From: Euryarchaeota archaeon UBA103 | Lineage (GTDB): Archaea; Thermoplasmatota; Poseidoniia; Poseidoniales; Thalassarchaeaceae | Direction: 5' to 3' | Length of the DNA stretch: 64,000 nucleotides | Assembly (NCBI GenBank): GCA_002506825.1 | Contig: DAYH01000030.1 | Coordinates: 17,491-81,490 of the forward strand | Translations under genes and position numbers: made by a program | Part shown: one piece after another, positions 35,671 to 42,725 of the stretch | Position numbering within the stretch: position 1 is the first letter of the stretch | How the letters are laid out: each line of letters starts with the position of its first letter | Notes under the pieces: model-generated | Seen by the model: only the letters and a program-made list of their open reading frames with translations | The model's database searches: none | Told to the model about the DNA's origin: nothing

Positions 35671-36000
35671 ATGGGCGGCTTAGAAGGTAAAGATTGTGTG
35701 CCGTGCAGAGGAGGTGTACCTCCTCTAGACGAAGAAGATTCACTGGAGCTGCTGAGTCAAATTAATGAGGATTGGTCACTGATAGAAAATCATCATATTG
35801 AGAGGACTTGGGACTTCGACAATTTCGAGGACGCTCTAGAATTTGTAAATTCTGCAGGCGGAATATGCGAAGATGAGGGGCATCACGCTGATTTCGAATT
35901 GGGATGGGGAAGGGCCAAGGCAATTATTTGGACTCACAAGATTGACGGTTTAACAGAGTCAGACTTCATTCTAGCCGCTAAATTGGACCTTCTGGGCTAG
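35671..36000 (+). CDS. Pterin-4a-carbinolamine dehydratase family protein
   Basis: 109 residues. CVPCRGGVPPLDEEDS near the start and the core EDEGHHADFELGWGRAKAIIWTHKIDGLTESDF match the PCD/DCoH family, including the paired histidines of the active site and the later HxxDGLTxxDF block. The family dehydrates 4a-hydroxy-tetrahydrobiopterin and, in microbes, also serves pterin recycling or molybdopterin metabolism. No phenylalanine hydroxylase is seen in the window, so the pterin link may be with the folate genes elsewhere here. It lies between the Sm-like gene and a nitroreductase, three and eight bases apart. Confidence 0.88.
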   Translation: MGGLEGKDCVPCRGGVPPLDEEDSLELLSQINEDWSLIENHHIERTWDFDNFEDALEFVNSAGGICEDEGHHADFELGWGRAKAIIWTHKIDGLTESDFILAAKLDLLG

Positions 36001-36008
36001 GAATTTTC

Positions 36009-36581
36009 ATGGCTACCGTTCAAGATACTCTGAACAGCAGAAGAACTGTTTATCGATTCACAGATAAAGTAGTAGAAAGATCAGACCTAGAGATGGCATT
36101 TGAGGCCGCCAGTAACGCCCCTTGTCACAAGCAGACACACCCCTGGAATTACTATGTCTTAGGAGAGGAAACAAGGCTAAAGCTACTACCTATGGTGATT
36201 TCTATGGCTAAAGAGAAAATCACCAAGGGCAATGGAGGCGAGTCCTTGACCTCTGTTGACAGAGCGGTTTCGAAGATTATTGATGCCCCCATATTAATCG
36301 CAGTTACAACTAAACTTAGTCCTGAGGATTCTTTCAGGGAAGAGGAGGACTACGCAGCAACTGTTTGTTCCTTGCATAATCTTGTTCTATCCCTGTGGGG
36401 CGAAGGGATTGGATCGCAATGGAGTACAGGTAGTATCACAAGACATTCTTCCACATACAGCGTATTAGAAATTGATGAGGAAATGGAAAGGATTGTTGGA
36501 TTCCTCAAGGCCGGTTATCCAGAATCTATTCCCAACAAGGAGAAAAAGAGTCCAAATGAGATTAGGAAATACCTACCCTAG
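36009..36581 (+). CDS. Nitroreductase-family oxidoreductase
   Basis: 190 residues. The N-terminal SRRTVYRFTDKVVERSDLE gives the FMN phosphate-binding RRT(V)R motif; ASNAPCHKQTHPW and the late block AATVCSLHNLVLSLWGEGIGSQW are typical of FMN-dependent nitroreductases of the NfnB/YdjA-like type. Such enzymes reduce quinones, nitro compounds or flavins using NAD(P)H. It is in a same-strand run with the PCD gene before it and a quinone oxidoreductase after it (15 bases). Physiological substrate unknown. Confidence 0.87.
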   Translation: MATVQDTLNSRRTVYRFTDKVVERSDLEMAFEAASNAPCHKQTHPWNYYVLGEETRLKLLPMVISMAKEKITKGNGGESLTSVDRAVSKIIDAPILIAVTTKLSPEDSFREEEDYAATVCSLHNLVLSLWGEGIGSQWSTGSITRHSSTYSVLEIDEEMERIVGFLKAGYPESIPNKEKKSPNEIRKYLP

Positions 36582-36596
36582 GAAAATGGTGATAAC

Positions 36597-37619
36597 ATGA
36601 AGAAAGTGATATACCCCAAGGTTGGAGGTGTTGACTCAATAGAAATACTAGACGTCGAAGAACCTCAGGCTTCTGAGGGAGAAGTGGTTGTTAGAATCCA
36701 TAGGGCGGGCATAAATTTCGCGGATCTTATGATGAGGCAGGGGCTATATGGGTCGAATCCTGATTTTCCATTCACGCCCGGTTATGAGGCGTCTGGAGTA
36801 ATAATTAGTTTGGGTAAGGGCGTAAAGGGACTAGAGTTGGGAGATAGAGTTCTTGCAATGACTGGTTTCGGAGGATATTCAGAGAAGGTTTCAATCCCCA
36901 GTTCTAGAGTTTTCAAATTACCAGATTCTGTAACTTTTGACCAGGCGGCCGCGATCCCCGTTACCTATGGAACAGCATACCATATGCTATTCCACCTAGG
37001 GAGGATTTCACCCGGCGACTCTGTACTAATTCATCATGCCGCGGGAGGCGTGGGAACTGCTGTCGCTCAATTGTGTAAAGTTGCAGGAGCATCGGTTGTG
37101 ATTGGCACTGCCTCCGCACCAAAGAAGGAGTTCGTAGAGTCAATTGGAGTGAAGTTTGTAGACAGGGAAACAGAGGATTTTGTCAAGATTTGCAAAGACA
37201 TGACTGGAGGCAAGGGAGTTCATCACGCTATTGACCCCGTTGGCGGGAAGAATCTGATGAGATCATACAAAGCCACTAGAAGAGGTGGCAAGGTGTACTT
37301 CTTTGGCGCATCATCTGCAGTTAAGGGAGATAAGAGATCTATTATCTCTGCATTCAGAATGTGGTTAAATACGCCAAAATTTAATCCAATTAAGATGATG
37401 TCATCGAATAAAGCTATTTTTGGAGTTCATATGGGACTTCTGGATGATAATACAATCTTTGAGGGACATCTAAGCGCACTTTCTAAGATGCTGGAAGATA
37501 ATGAAATTGATCCGATAATAGACAGTATTTGGAGATTTGAACGCGTCTCTGAGGCACAGATGCACATGCATGACCGTAAGAATCGTGGAAAGATACTCCT
37601 TGACTTTGCTCCAGAGTGA
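36597..37619 (+). CDS. Quinone oxidoreductase-like MDR protein
   Basis: 340 residues of the medium-chain dehydrogenase/reductase family without catalytic zinc: FTPGYEASGVIISLGKGVKG, then GDRVLAMTGFGGYSEK, and the cofactor site HHAAGGVGTAVAQLCKVAGA. The C-terminal part (MSSNKAIFGVHMGLL, then IWRFERVSEAQMHM) resembles the synaptic vesicle VAT-1 like branch of quinone oxidoreductases. It would use NADPH to reduce quinone-like or enone compounds. It ends the same-strand group of PCD, nitroreductase and this gene. Confidence 0.87.
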   Translation: MKKVIYPKVGGVDSIEILDVEEPQASEGEVVVRIHRAGINFADLMMRQGLYGSNPDFPFTPGYEASGVIISLGKGVKGLELGDRVLAMTGFGGYSEKVSIPSSRVFKLPDSVTFDQAAAIPVTYGTAYHMLFHLGRISPGDSVLIHHAAGGVGTAVAQLCKVAGASVVIGTASAPKKEFVESIGVKFVDRETEDFVKICKDMTGGKGVHHAIDPVGGKNLMRSYKATRRGGKVYFFGASSAVKGDKRSIISAFRMWLNTPKFNPIKMMSSNKAIFGVHMGLLDDNTIFEGHLSALSKMLEDNEIDPIIDSIWRFERVSEAQMHMHDRKNRGKILLDFAPE

Positions 37620-37646
37620 TAGCGTCCCTAATGCCCCTTAATTGGC

Positions 37647-38057
37647 CTAAAGCCTAACTGGCCTAGTGGCACCACAGGCTTGACATTTCAGGAGAGTGGT
37701 CCTATCCTCCTTGATGAATCTCGTATCTGGGGCTCTGCATTGGTTACACAGGATGAATGTCTTGACATAGCTCACTAGTTTTTCCTTGATTCTCTTGGGC
37801 GGCACTCTTCCCTTCAGCATTATTCGCGATTGTTCCCTAGTTCCTGAAGTTCCTAGCTCATTGAGAAGATACTGATACACATGATTTGCATCCCTGTCCA
37901 TTGCGTCAACTACATCTGAGAAATTTCTCAGAATGGTTTGACTACCCTCAATCAGTATTTCTGGTTCTGGCATAGTCCATCTTGACCTCTGACTAATTCC
38001 TTCTGGAATTCTTTCACGAGCCCTGTCGAGAAGTTCTTCGTAGTCGAAACCATCCAT
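37647..38057 (-). CDS. Translation initiation factor aIF2, beta subunit
   Basis: 136 residues from the ATG at 38057, the usual length of archaeal aIF2-beta; an upstream TTG at 38114 would add 19 residues. The N-terminal YEELLDRARERIPE, the central fold VYQYLLNELGTSGTREQSRIMLKGR, and a C-terminal zinc ribbon with two CxxC pairs (CNQC, CQAC) 18 residues apart are all family features. It forms the aIF2 trimer that delivers initiator tRNA. It is divergent from dut with a shared promoter zone near 38115-38130. Confidence 0.92.
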   Translation of the reverse strand: MDGFDYEELLDRARERIPEGISQRSRWTMPEPEILIEGSQTILRNFSDVVDAMDRDANHVYQYLLNELGTSGTREQSRIMLKGRVPPKRIKEKLVSYVKTFILCNQCRAPDTRFIKEDRTTLLKCQACGATRPVRL

Positions 38058-38144
38058 ACTGTTCCGAACATACCACTCCTTTTCACCCCACCGGGAGATA
38101 CGACTATCGGGCAAGGTAAAATCTTGATACCTCTGGGAGAGGTC

Positions 38145-38594
38145 ATGGAAGAGTCACTAGAGGTCATGGTCGCGAGAACAGAGGATGATGCAAGACTGCC
38201 AACCAGAGGTAGTGAATATGCCGCGGGATGGGACCTTTATGCTCTTGAAGAGTCTGTAGTCCCATTTAGGAAAAGCGTGAAGCTACGAACTGGACTGAGG
38301 GTGGCAATTCCCGTGGGGTACGAAGGACAAGTTAGAGCCAGATCTTCCTTGGGCTCAAAGGGCCTAATACTGCCACACAGCATTGGAACTATTGATGCAG
38401 ACTATAGGGGCGAGCTGTTTGTTCTTATGACATGGATTGGGGAAGGCGAATCATACACAGTGAAGGCCGGAGAAAGAATCGCCCAACTATTGATTTCTCC
38501 GATCCCTGAGGTTTCTTTCAAAGAGGTTTCAATAGCACAATTGGGAGATACCAAGAGAGGAGATGGGGGATTTGGGAGTACCGGTCGTTTCTAG
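38145..38594 (+). CDS. dut: dUTP diphosphatase (trimeric dUTPase)
   Basis: 149 residues. All five dUTPase motifs are seen: AGWDLYA (1), RARSSLGSKG (2), GTIDADYRGEL (3), GERIAQLLI (4) and RGDGGFGSTGRF (5, the P-loop-like tail). It hydrolyses dUTP to dUMP and pyrophosphate, keeping uracil out of DNA and feeding thymidylate synthesis. The ATG at 38145 is chosen because GGGAGAGG precedes it; a TTG at 38124 exists. A TATA-like GGTAAAATC lies 26 bases before the ATG. Confidence 0.93.
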   Translation: MEESLEVMVARTEDDARLPTRGSEYAAGWDLYALEESVVPFRKSVKLRTGLRVAIPVGYEGQVRARSSLGSKGLILPHSIGTIDADYRGELFVLMTWIGEGESYTVKAGERIAQLLISPIPEVSFKEVSIAQLGDTKRGDGGFGSTGRF

Positions 38595-38663
38595 CTGCCT
38601 GCAACTAGAGATTTTCAATACTCTATTCTCAATAGGTTCATAGGAAGCGGATGGTGGCCCAGT

Positions 38664-39248
38664 ATGATGACAAGTAGCGTGGATGATTTACGAGCCACCG
38701 TAGAAGAATACCGTTCCAAGGGGCTCAATACCCAGCAGATCGCTGATGAGATGTCCCTTTCCCAGACCACCATCAAGTGGCTTTCCTCTGGCGGAGTAGG
38801 TTCTGAAGATAGGCCTGATGACATTAGAGTAGGATGGAGGTCTATTGCTGTTAAAGCCGGAAGGATAGAGGCGATTTCATATGTCTTCTGCGATATCTTA
38901 GAAGAAGAAATTGGAGACGACGTAGATACCATCGTTGGAATCAGCATCAATGGAATCGCATTTGCTCAGGCCATAGGCGGACAGCTGGATCTTGACTTGG
39001 CTGTAAGTAGGAGTATCAGTGATGATGGTGCCGGACATATTTCGGAGGTCTTCGCTGACGTGGAAGGGAAGAAATGTGTTGTGGTTGATGACGTTCTTTC
39101 TGGAGGAACAACTATGGCTAAGACAGTGAATAATCTAAGAGCGGCCGGAGCCGAAGTAAAGTTATGCATGGTTCTTGCGAATAAGTCCCACAGAAATGAA
39201 ATCGAGGGCGTTCCTCTGCGTGGACTTGTCAGAGTAGTGACTGTCTGA
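38664..39248 (+). CDS. GfcR-like regulator: HTH plus phosphoribosyltransferase fold
   Basis: 194 residues. The N-terminal part (about 1-40) is a helix-turn-helix (GLNTQQIADEMSLSQTTIKWL). The rest is a PRTase fold with the PRPP-binding loop VVVDDVLSGGTT (about 139-150). This combination is the archaeal 'orotate phosphoribosyltransferase-like' GfcR family, in which the PRTase part senses a ligand rather than acting as OPRTase. GfcR controls sugar catabolism in haloarchaea; the target here is unknown. It stands nine bases before lysS on the same strand. Confidence 0.88.
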   Translation: MMTSSVDDLRATVEEYRSKGLNTQQIADEMSLSQTTIKWLSSGGVGSEDRPDDIRVGWRSIAVKAGRIEAISYVFCDILEEEIGDDVDTIVGISINGIAFAQAIGGQLDLDLAVSRSISDDGAGHISEVFADVEGKKCVVVDDVLSGGTTMAKTVNNLRAAGAEVKLCMVLANKSHRNEIEGVPLRGLVRVVTV

Positions 39249-39257
39249 GGAAGAGAA

Positions 39258-40826
39258 ATGCACTGGGCAGATTTCAGAGCTCAGAGATTGTCTGAGAGGG
39301 AAGTACCGCAAGTAATAGTCTCTGGGATAACTCCCTCGGGCGAATTTCATATTGGCCACCTTAGAGAAATTCTAACGGCTGAGATGATCCATAGGGCTTG
39401 TCTCGATTCTGGACTTGAGTCAAGGTATGTCTTCATTGTGGATTCTATGGATCCATTACGCAGAGTGTATGACTTTCTATCTCCTGAATATGAGAAATAT
39501 ATTGGTGTGCCTTTAGCATATATTCCAGCGCCAAGTCCTGACGGAACGCCAAGTACTGATTCTGGTAGCTATGCTGATCACTTCTTGAATCCATTTCTAG
39601 AATCCCTAAGGGAGATAGGAGTATTCCCGGAAATAGAGATGAATCATGAGGCTTACGAAGATGGGAGATTCTCAGAAAAGATTGACCTCGCCATAGGCAA
39701 GAGGGAAGAGATTAGAGAGATCATTATGAATATCTCTGGAAGGGACCTGCCTAAAGACTGGTTTCCCTACAGCCCTCGTGGTTCAGATGGAAGTATGGAT
39801 GGGGTCCAAGTTACTGGTTACGAATATCCCTTTGTCCATTGGGAGGACTCCCATGGCATTACGGGGAGGGCCGATATCAGGAAGGCAGAAGGAAAGATGC
39901 CCTGGAGAATTGATTGGGCCGCTCGATGGATAATACATCAAGTAACCTGTGAACCTGCAGGAAAGGACCACGGCGCCGCAGGAGGAAGTTTCGATACGGG
40001 TATACCGATTTGTGAAGTTCTTGGAGGAAAACCCCCTGAGAAAATAGTTTATGAATGGATTCAACTCAAAGGGATGGGGCCGATGTCGAGTTCATCAGGA
40101 GTTACAATAGGACCGATGGAAGCCCTTTCATTAGTTCCTCCAGAAATCCTCCGATATGTCATAGCAAGGAGTAAAATTGGGCGACATATTGAGTTTGATA
40201 CTGGATCCGCACTGTTCGAAATGGCTGATGAATACGAACGACTTCTTTCTAGGGTCGAAACTGGTGAGGTTACAAAACGCATGCAGACGAGGATCGATAC
40301 CACAAAAGGGGCCCTTAGACTGAGTCAGGTTGTAAGAAATTCTGATCCCTCTGAATCTATTGGAGGCGTTTCTTTCAGGCATCTATCTATGCTTGCACAA
40401 ATTAAGTCCTCGGATGATGAAGTCTGGGGATCTTTGAGAAATAGCGGCCATCTATCTGGAGAACCTGGGGATTCATTGGTGATTAGATTGGGCAAGATGA
40501 GGAATTGGATCGATGGAAAACACTTTCCCGAAGATGCCAGAATAGTAATTCAGACCATTATTGGAGAGGAATTTAGTGATAATACGACAGAAGAGCAGCG
40601 GTTGTTTTTGAGAGGATTAAGCAAATCTCTGGAGAATTGCGAATGGGACCAGGATTCCATCAAAGATACGATTAGGGAATGTATGGGAAATTACGGACTG
40701 AAGGGAAAGGATGGCTTCGCGGCACTATACTGGGCCCTACTTGGAAGAAGGCACGGACCGAGGGCATCGGCCCTGATTTCTGAGATGGATAGGGATGCTT
40801 TAATCCAGCTTCTGAAGGGTGTGTGA
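39258..40826 (+). CDS. lysS: Lysyl-tRNA synthetase, class I
   Basis: 522 residues of the class I LysRS found mostly in archaea. HIGH (31-34) in SGEFHIGHLREI and the lysine loop variant MSSSSGV (usual MSSSKG) are seen, along with the conserved DHGAAGGSFDTG block. The loop lysine is replaced by serine, a variation to note: KMSKS in class I enzymes often ends in K, here the loop reads MGPMSSSSG. The C-terminal helical domain extends to the end. Its stop codon overlaps a GTG of the following gene. Confidence 0.94.
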   Translation: MHWADFRAQRLSEREVPQVIVSGITPSGEFHIGHLREILTAEMIHRACLDSGLESRYVFIVDSMDPLRRVYDFLSPEYEKYIGVPLAYIPAPSPDGTPSTDSGSYADHFLNPFLESLREIGVFPEIEMNHEAYEDGRFSEKIDLAIGKREEIREIIMNISGRDLPKDWFPYSPRGSDGSMDGVQVTGYEYPFVHWEDSHGITGRADIRKAEGKMPWRIDWAARWIIHQVTCEPAGKDHGAAGGSFDTGIPICEVLGGKPPEKIVYEWIQLKGMGPMSSSSGVTIGPMEALSLVPPEILRYVIARSKIGRHIEFDTGSALFEMADEYERLLSRVETGEVTKRMQTRIDTTKGALRLSQVVRNSDPSESIGGVSFRHLSMLAQIKSSDDEVWGSLRNSGHLSGEPGDSLVIRLGKMRNWIDGKHFPEDARIVIQTIIGEEFSDNTTEEQRLFLRGLSKSLENCEWDQDSIKDTIRECMGNYGLKGKDGFAALYWALLGRRHGPRASALISEMDRDALIQLLKGV

Positions 40827-40837
40827 AGGGCTTAATC

Positions 40838-41563
40838 ATGAGAACTGACCACCTACCATTCCCAATGCCTGAACGCCCTCATTCATTAGTTCAAGAGTGG
40901 AAGAATCTGACATTTATGCATTGGGAGGTTGATCCAATGAAGTTAGCCAAGTACATTCCAGATGGGTTGGAGATTGATCTCTTCGAGGGTAGGGCGTTCA
41001 TTGGTACAATTCCATTTACTATGGCCAATGTCAGGCCAAGGCTATTATTCCCAATACCTGGAATATCCACTTTTCCTGAAGTTAATATCAGAACTTATGT
41101 GAGGGAGGGGGGACGTGGAGGAGTTCTTTTCTTGACTCTCGAGGCGCAGAGCCTGATTACTTGCTCCTATGCGCCCAGGGCCTATGGGTTACCATATAGA
41201 TACTCAGTAGCTAGTGTCCAGTCCAGAAACGGACTATATCGGTGGAACACCAGTAGAAAGGACGGTAGTCATGAGCTAGTTGGTGAATGCGAATGGTACG
41301 AGCAAGACGAGTCGGCGCTAAAGGGAACTCTAGAAGAGTTTCTTTTCGAAAGGTACTGTCTTTACACATTCCATCGGGGTAATTTGTGTATAGCCTATAC
41401 TCATCATGAACCCTGGAAATTTGGCCTAGGAAATGTGAAATTGCACTCTAACTCCCTCACTGAAGAGTTCGATCTGGGAATTGATGACGTCTTAAGTCCC
41501 GACTTAGTACACGTTTCAGAGGGAGTATATGTCAGAACTTGGTCTACGGAGGTGGTCAGATAG
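40838..41563 (+). CDS. DUF2071 (YqjF-like) family protein
   Basis: 241 residues from the ATG at 40838, with GAAGGG before it; a GTG at 40823 overlapping the lysS stop codon is the alternative. MHWEVDPMKLAKYIPDGLEIDLFEG, FIGTIPFTMANVRPR and FPEVNIRTYV are characteristic of DUF2071, a family related in fold to acetoacetate decarboxylase. LEAQSLITCSYAPRAYGLPYR and HEPWKFGLGNVKLHSNSL follow. No activity is established for the family. It is cotranscribed after lysS and overlaps the next gene. Confidence 0.85.
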   Translation: MRTDHLPFPMPERPHSLVQEWKNLTFMHWEVDPMKLAKYIPDGLEIDLFEGRAFIGTIPFTMANVRPRLLFPIPGISTFPEVNIRTYVREGGRGGVLFLTLEAQSLITCSYAPRAYGLPYRYSVASVQSRNGLYRWNTSRKDGSHELVGECEWYEQDESALKGTLEEFLFERYCLYTFHRGNLCIAYTHHEPWKFGLGNVKLHSNSLTEEFDLGIDDVLSPDLVHVSEGVYVRTWSTEVVR

Positions 41564-41952
41564 TTCTCGAAGGCTCCCGTGACGTATTGATTCTCGATGG
41601 AGATTGTGGTCTCTGTCACCGCTTGGCGGACTTCTTAGATAAGCGAATTATTGATAGAGAATTATTGGCGTTCAGACCGGGTAATTCTAAGGATGCTGAG
41701 ATGCTATTTTCTAGAATGCCGGAATCGTTGAGACGTGTCGATACAGTATACCTGATTAGAGATGGAAGAACATACATACGATCCGCAGCGGCAATACGTT
41801 GTCTTCTTTACCTGGGACCACACTGGAGAGTCATTTTCCCACTGTTGTGGATAGTTCCCCTCCCCCTTAGGGATTTATCATATCGAATAGTTGCTAAATA
41901 CAGACATCTCTTCTTCAAGCGTCCTGAGAAATGTACTTTCAGGGTAGATTAG
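41539..41952 (+). CDS. DCC-family thiol-disulfide oxidoreductase-like protein (DUF393)
   Basis: Up to 137 residues. The signature LILDGDCGLCHRLADFLD gives the family its DxxCxxC motif, followed by a helix and RVDTVYLIRDGRTYIRSAAA and a C-terminal amphipathic region (PLPLRDLSYRIVAKYRHLFF). The start is unclear: TTG at 41539 has no ribosome site, a second TTG at 41587 would start inside the first strand, and the only strong site (GGAGGTGG) is followed five bases later by an in-frame ATA at 41560. It overlaps the end of the DUF2071 gene. Redox function is assumed from the family. Confidence 0.8.
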   Translation: MVYGGGQIVLEGSRDVLILDGDCGLCHRLADFLDKRIIDRELLAFRPGNSKDAEMLFSRMPESLRRVDTVYLIRDGRTYIRSAAAIRCLLYLGPHWRVIFPLLWIVPLPLRDLSYRIVAKYRHLFFKRPEKCTFRVD

Positions 41953-41960
41953 GTGATTAG

Positions 41961-42722
41961 ATGAAAATAAGGCTACATCAGTTTCTATCTAGGACTGGGC
42001 ATTTTAGTTCTAAGAATAAAGCCAAGAATGCGGTTTGGGAAGGCTCCATTTCGGTTGGAGGAAGAATTGTAAAAGATATTTCATATGAGTTCAATCCTGA
42101 GAAGAGAGAGGTTCTTTTCAAGGGCATTAAATTGAGTTTGCCTAGTAATTATGAATACTTCATCTTGAATAAACCCGCAGGAGTGATATGCTCGAGAATA
42201 AATAAACACGAGAGGTCCCTAAACAAGAATTCAGTTTTTTCATTATTCAAGGGACATATTGATTCAAGGGTATTGGACTCTTTGGTCACAGTAGGAAGGC
42301 TAGACGAAGGAACTACTGGCCTTCTGATAATAACCAATGATGGGTCATTAGTGAACGATATTGCCAATCCATCAAAAAATATTGGCAAGACCTATCTTCT
42401 CAAAGTATCTAAGAGGATTACTCCCGAGTTAATCAGTTCGATTAGGACGGGAGTAAGTATTGACATTACCAGAAACGAGATAGTCGAGGAATATTTGACT
42501 ATGCCAGCTGAAGTAACAAAGATCAGTGATTACAGCATCGAGGTAACAATATTCGAAGGTAAGAAAAGACAGGTCCGTAGAATGGTGGAATCTCTTGGAA
42601 ACAGAGTACTAGAATTACATAGAACCTCTATCGGGGGATTAAATTTGGACACTTATTCACTGAACTCTGGAGAATACAAAAAGGAGTCTCGAGAAGTCAT
42701 CATGGAGAGAATTAGAAAATAG
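41961..42722 (+). CDS. RNA pseudouridine synthase, RsuA/RluB/E/F family
   Basis: 253 residues. An N-terminal S4 RNA-binding domain (RLHQFLSRTGHFSSKNKAKNAV, 4-50) is followed by the catalytic domain with Asp115 in VGRLDEGTTGLLIIT and the closing motif EGKKRQVRRMVESLG. The family converts a specific uridine in rRNA, occasionally tRNA, to pseudouridine. RsuA-type enzymes are mainly bacterial, so this gene may be of bacterial origin. Higher A/T content than its carB neighbour. It is convergent with carB, three bases apart. Confidence 0.88.
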   Translation: MKIRLHQFLSRTGHFSSKNKAKNAVWEGSISVGGRIVKDISYEFNPEKREVLFKGIKLSLPSNYEYFILNKPAGVICSRINKHERSLNKNSVFSLFKGHIDSRVLDSLVTVGRLDEGTTGLLIITNDGSLVNDIANPSKNIGKTYLLKVSKRITPELISSIRTGVSIDITRNEIVEEYLTMPAEVTKISDYSIEVTIFEGKKRQVRRMVESLGNRVLELHRTSIGGLNLDTYSLNSGEYKKESREVIMERIRK

Positions 42723-42725
42723 AGA

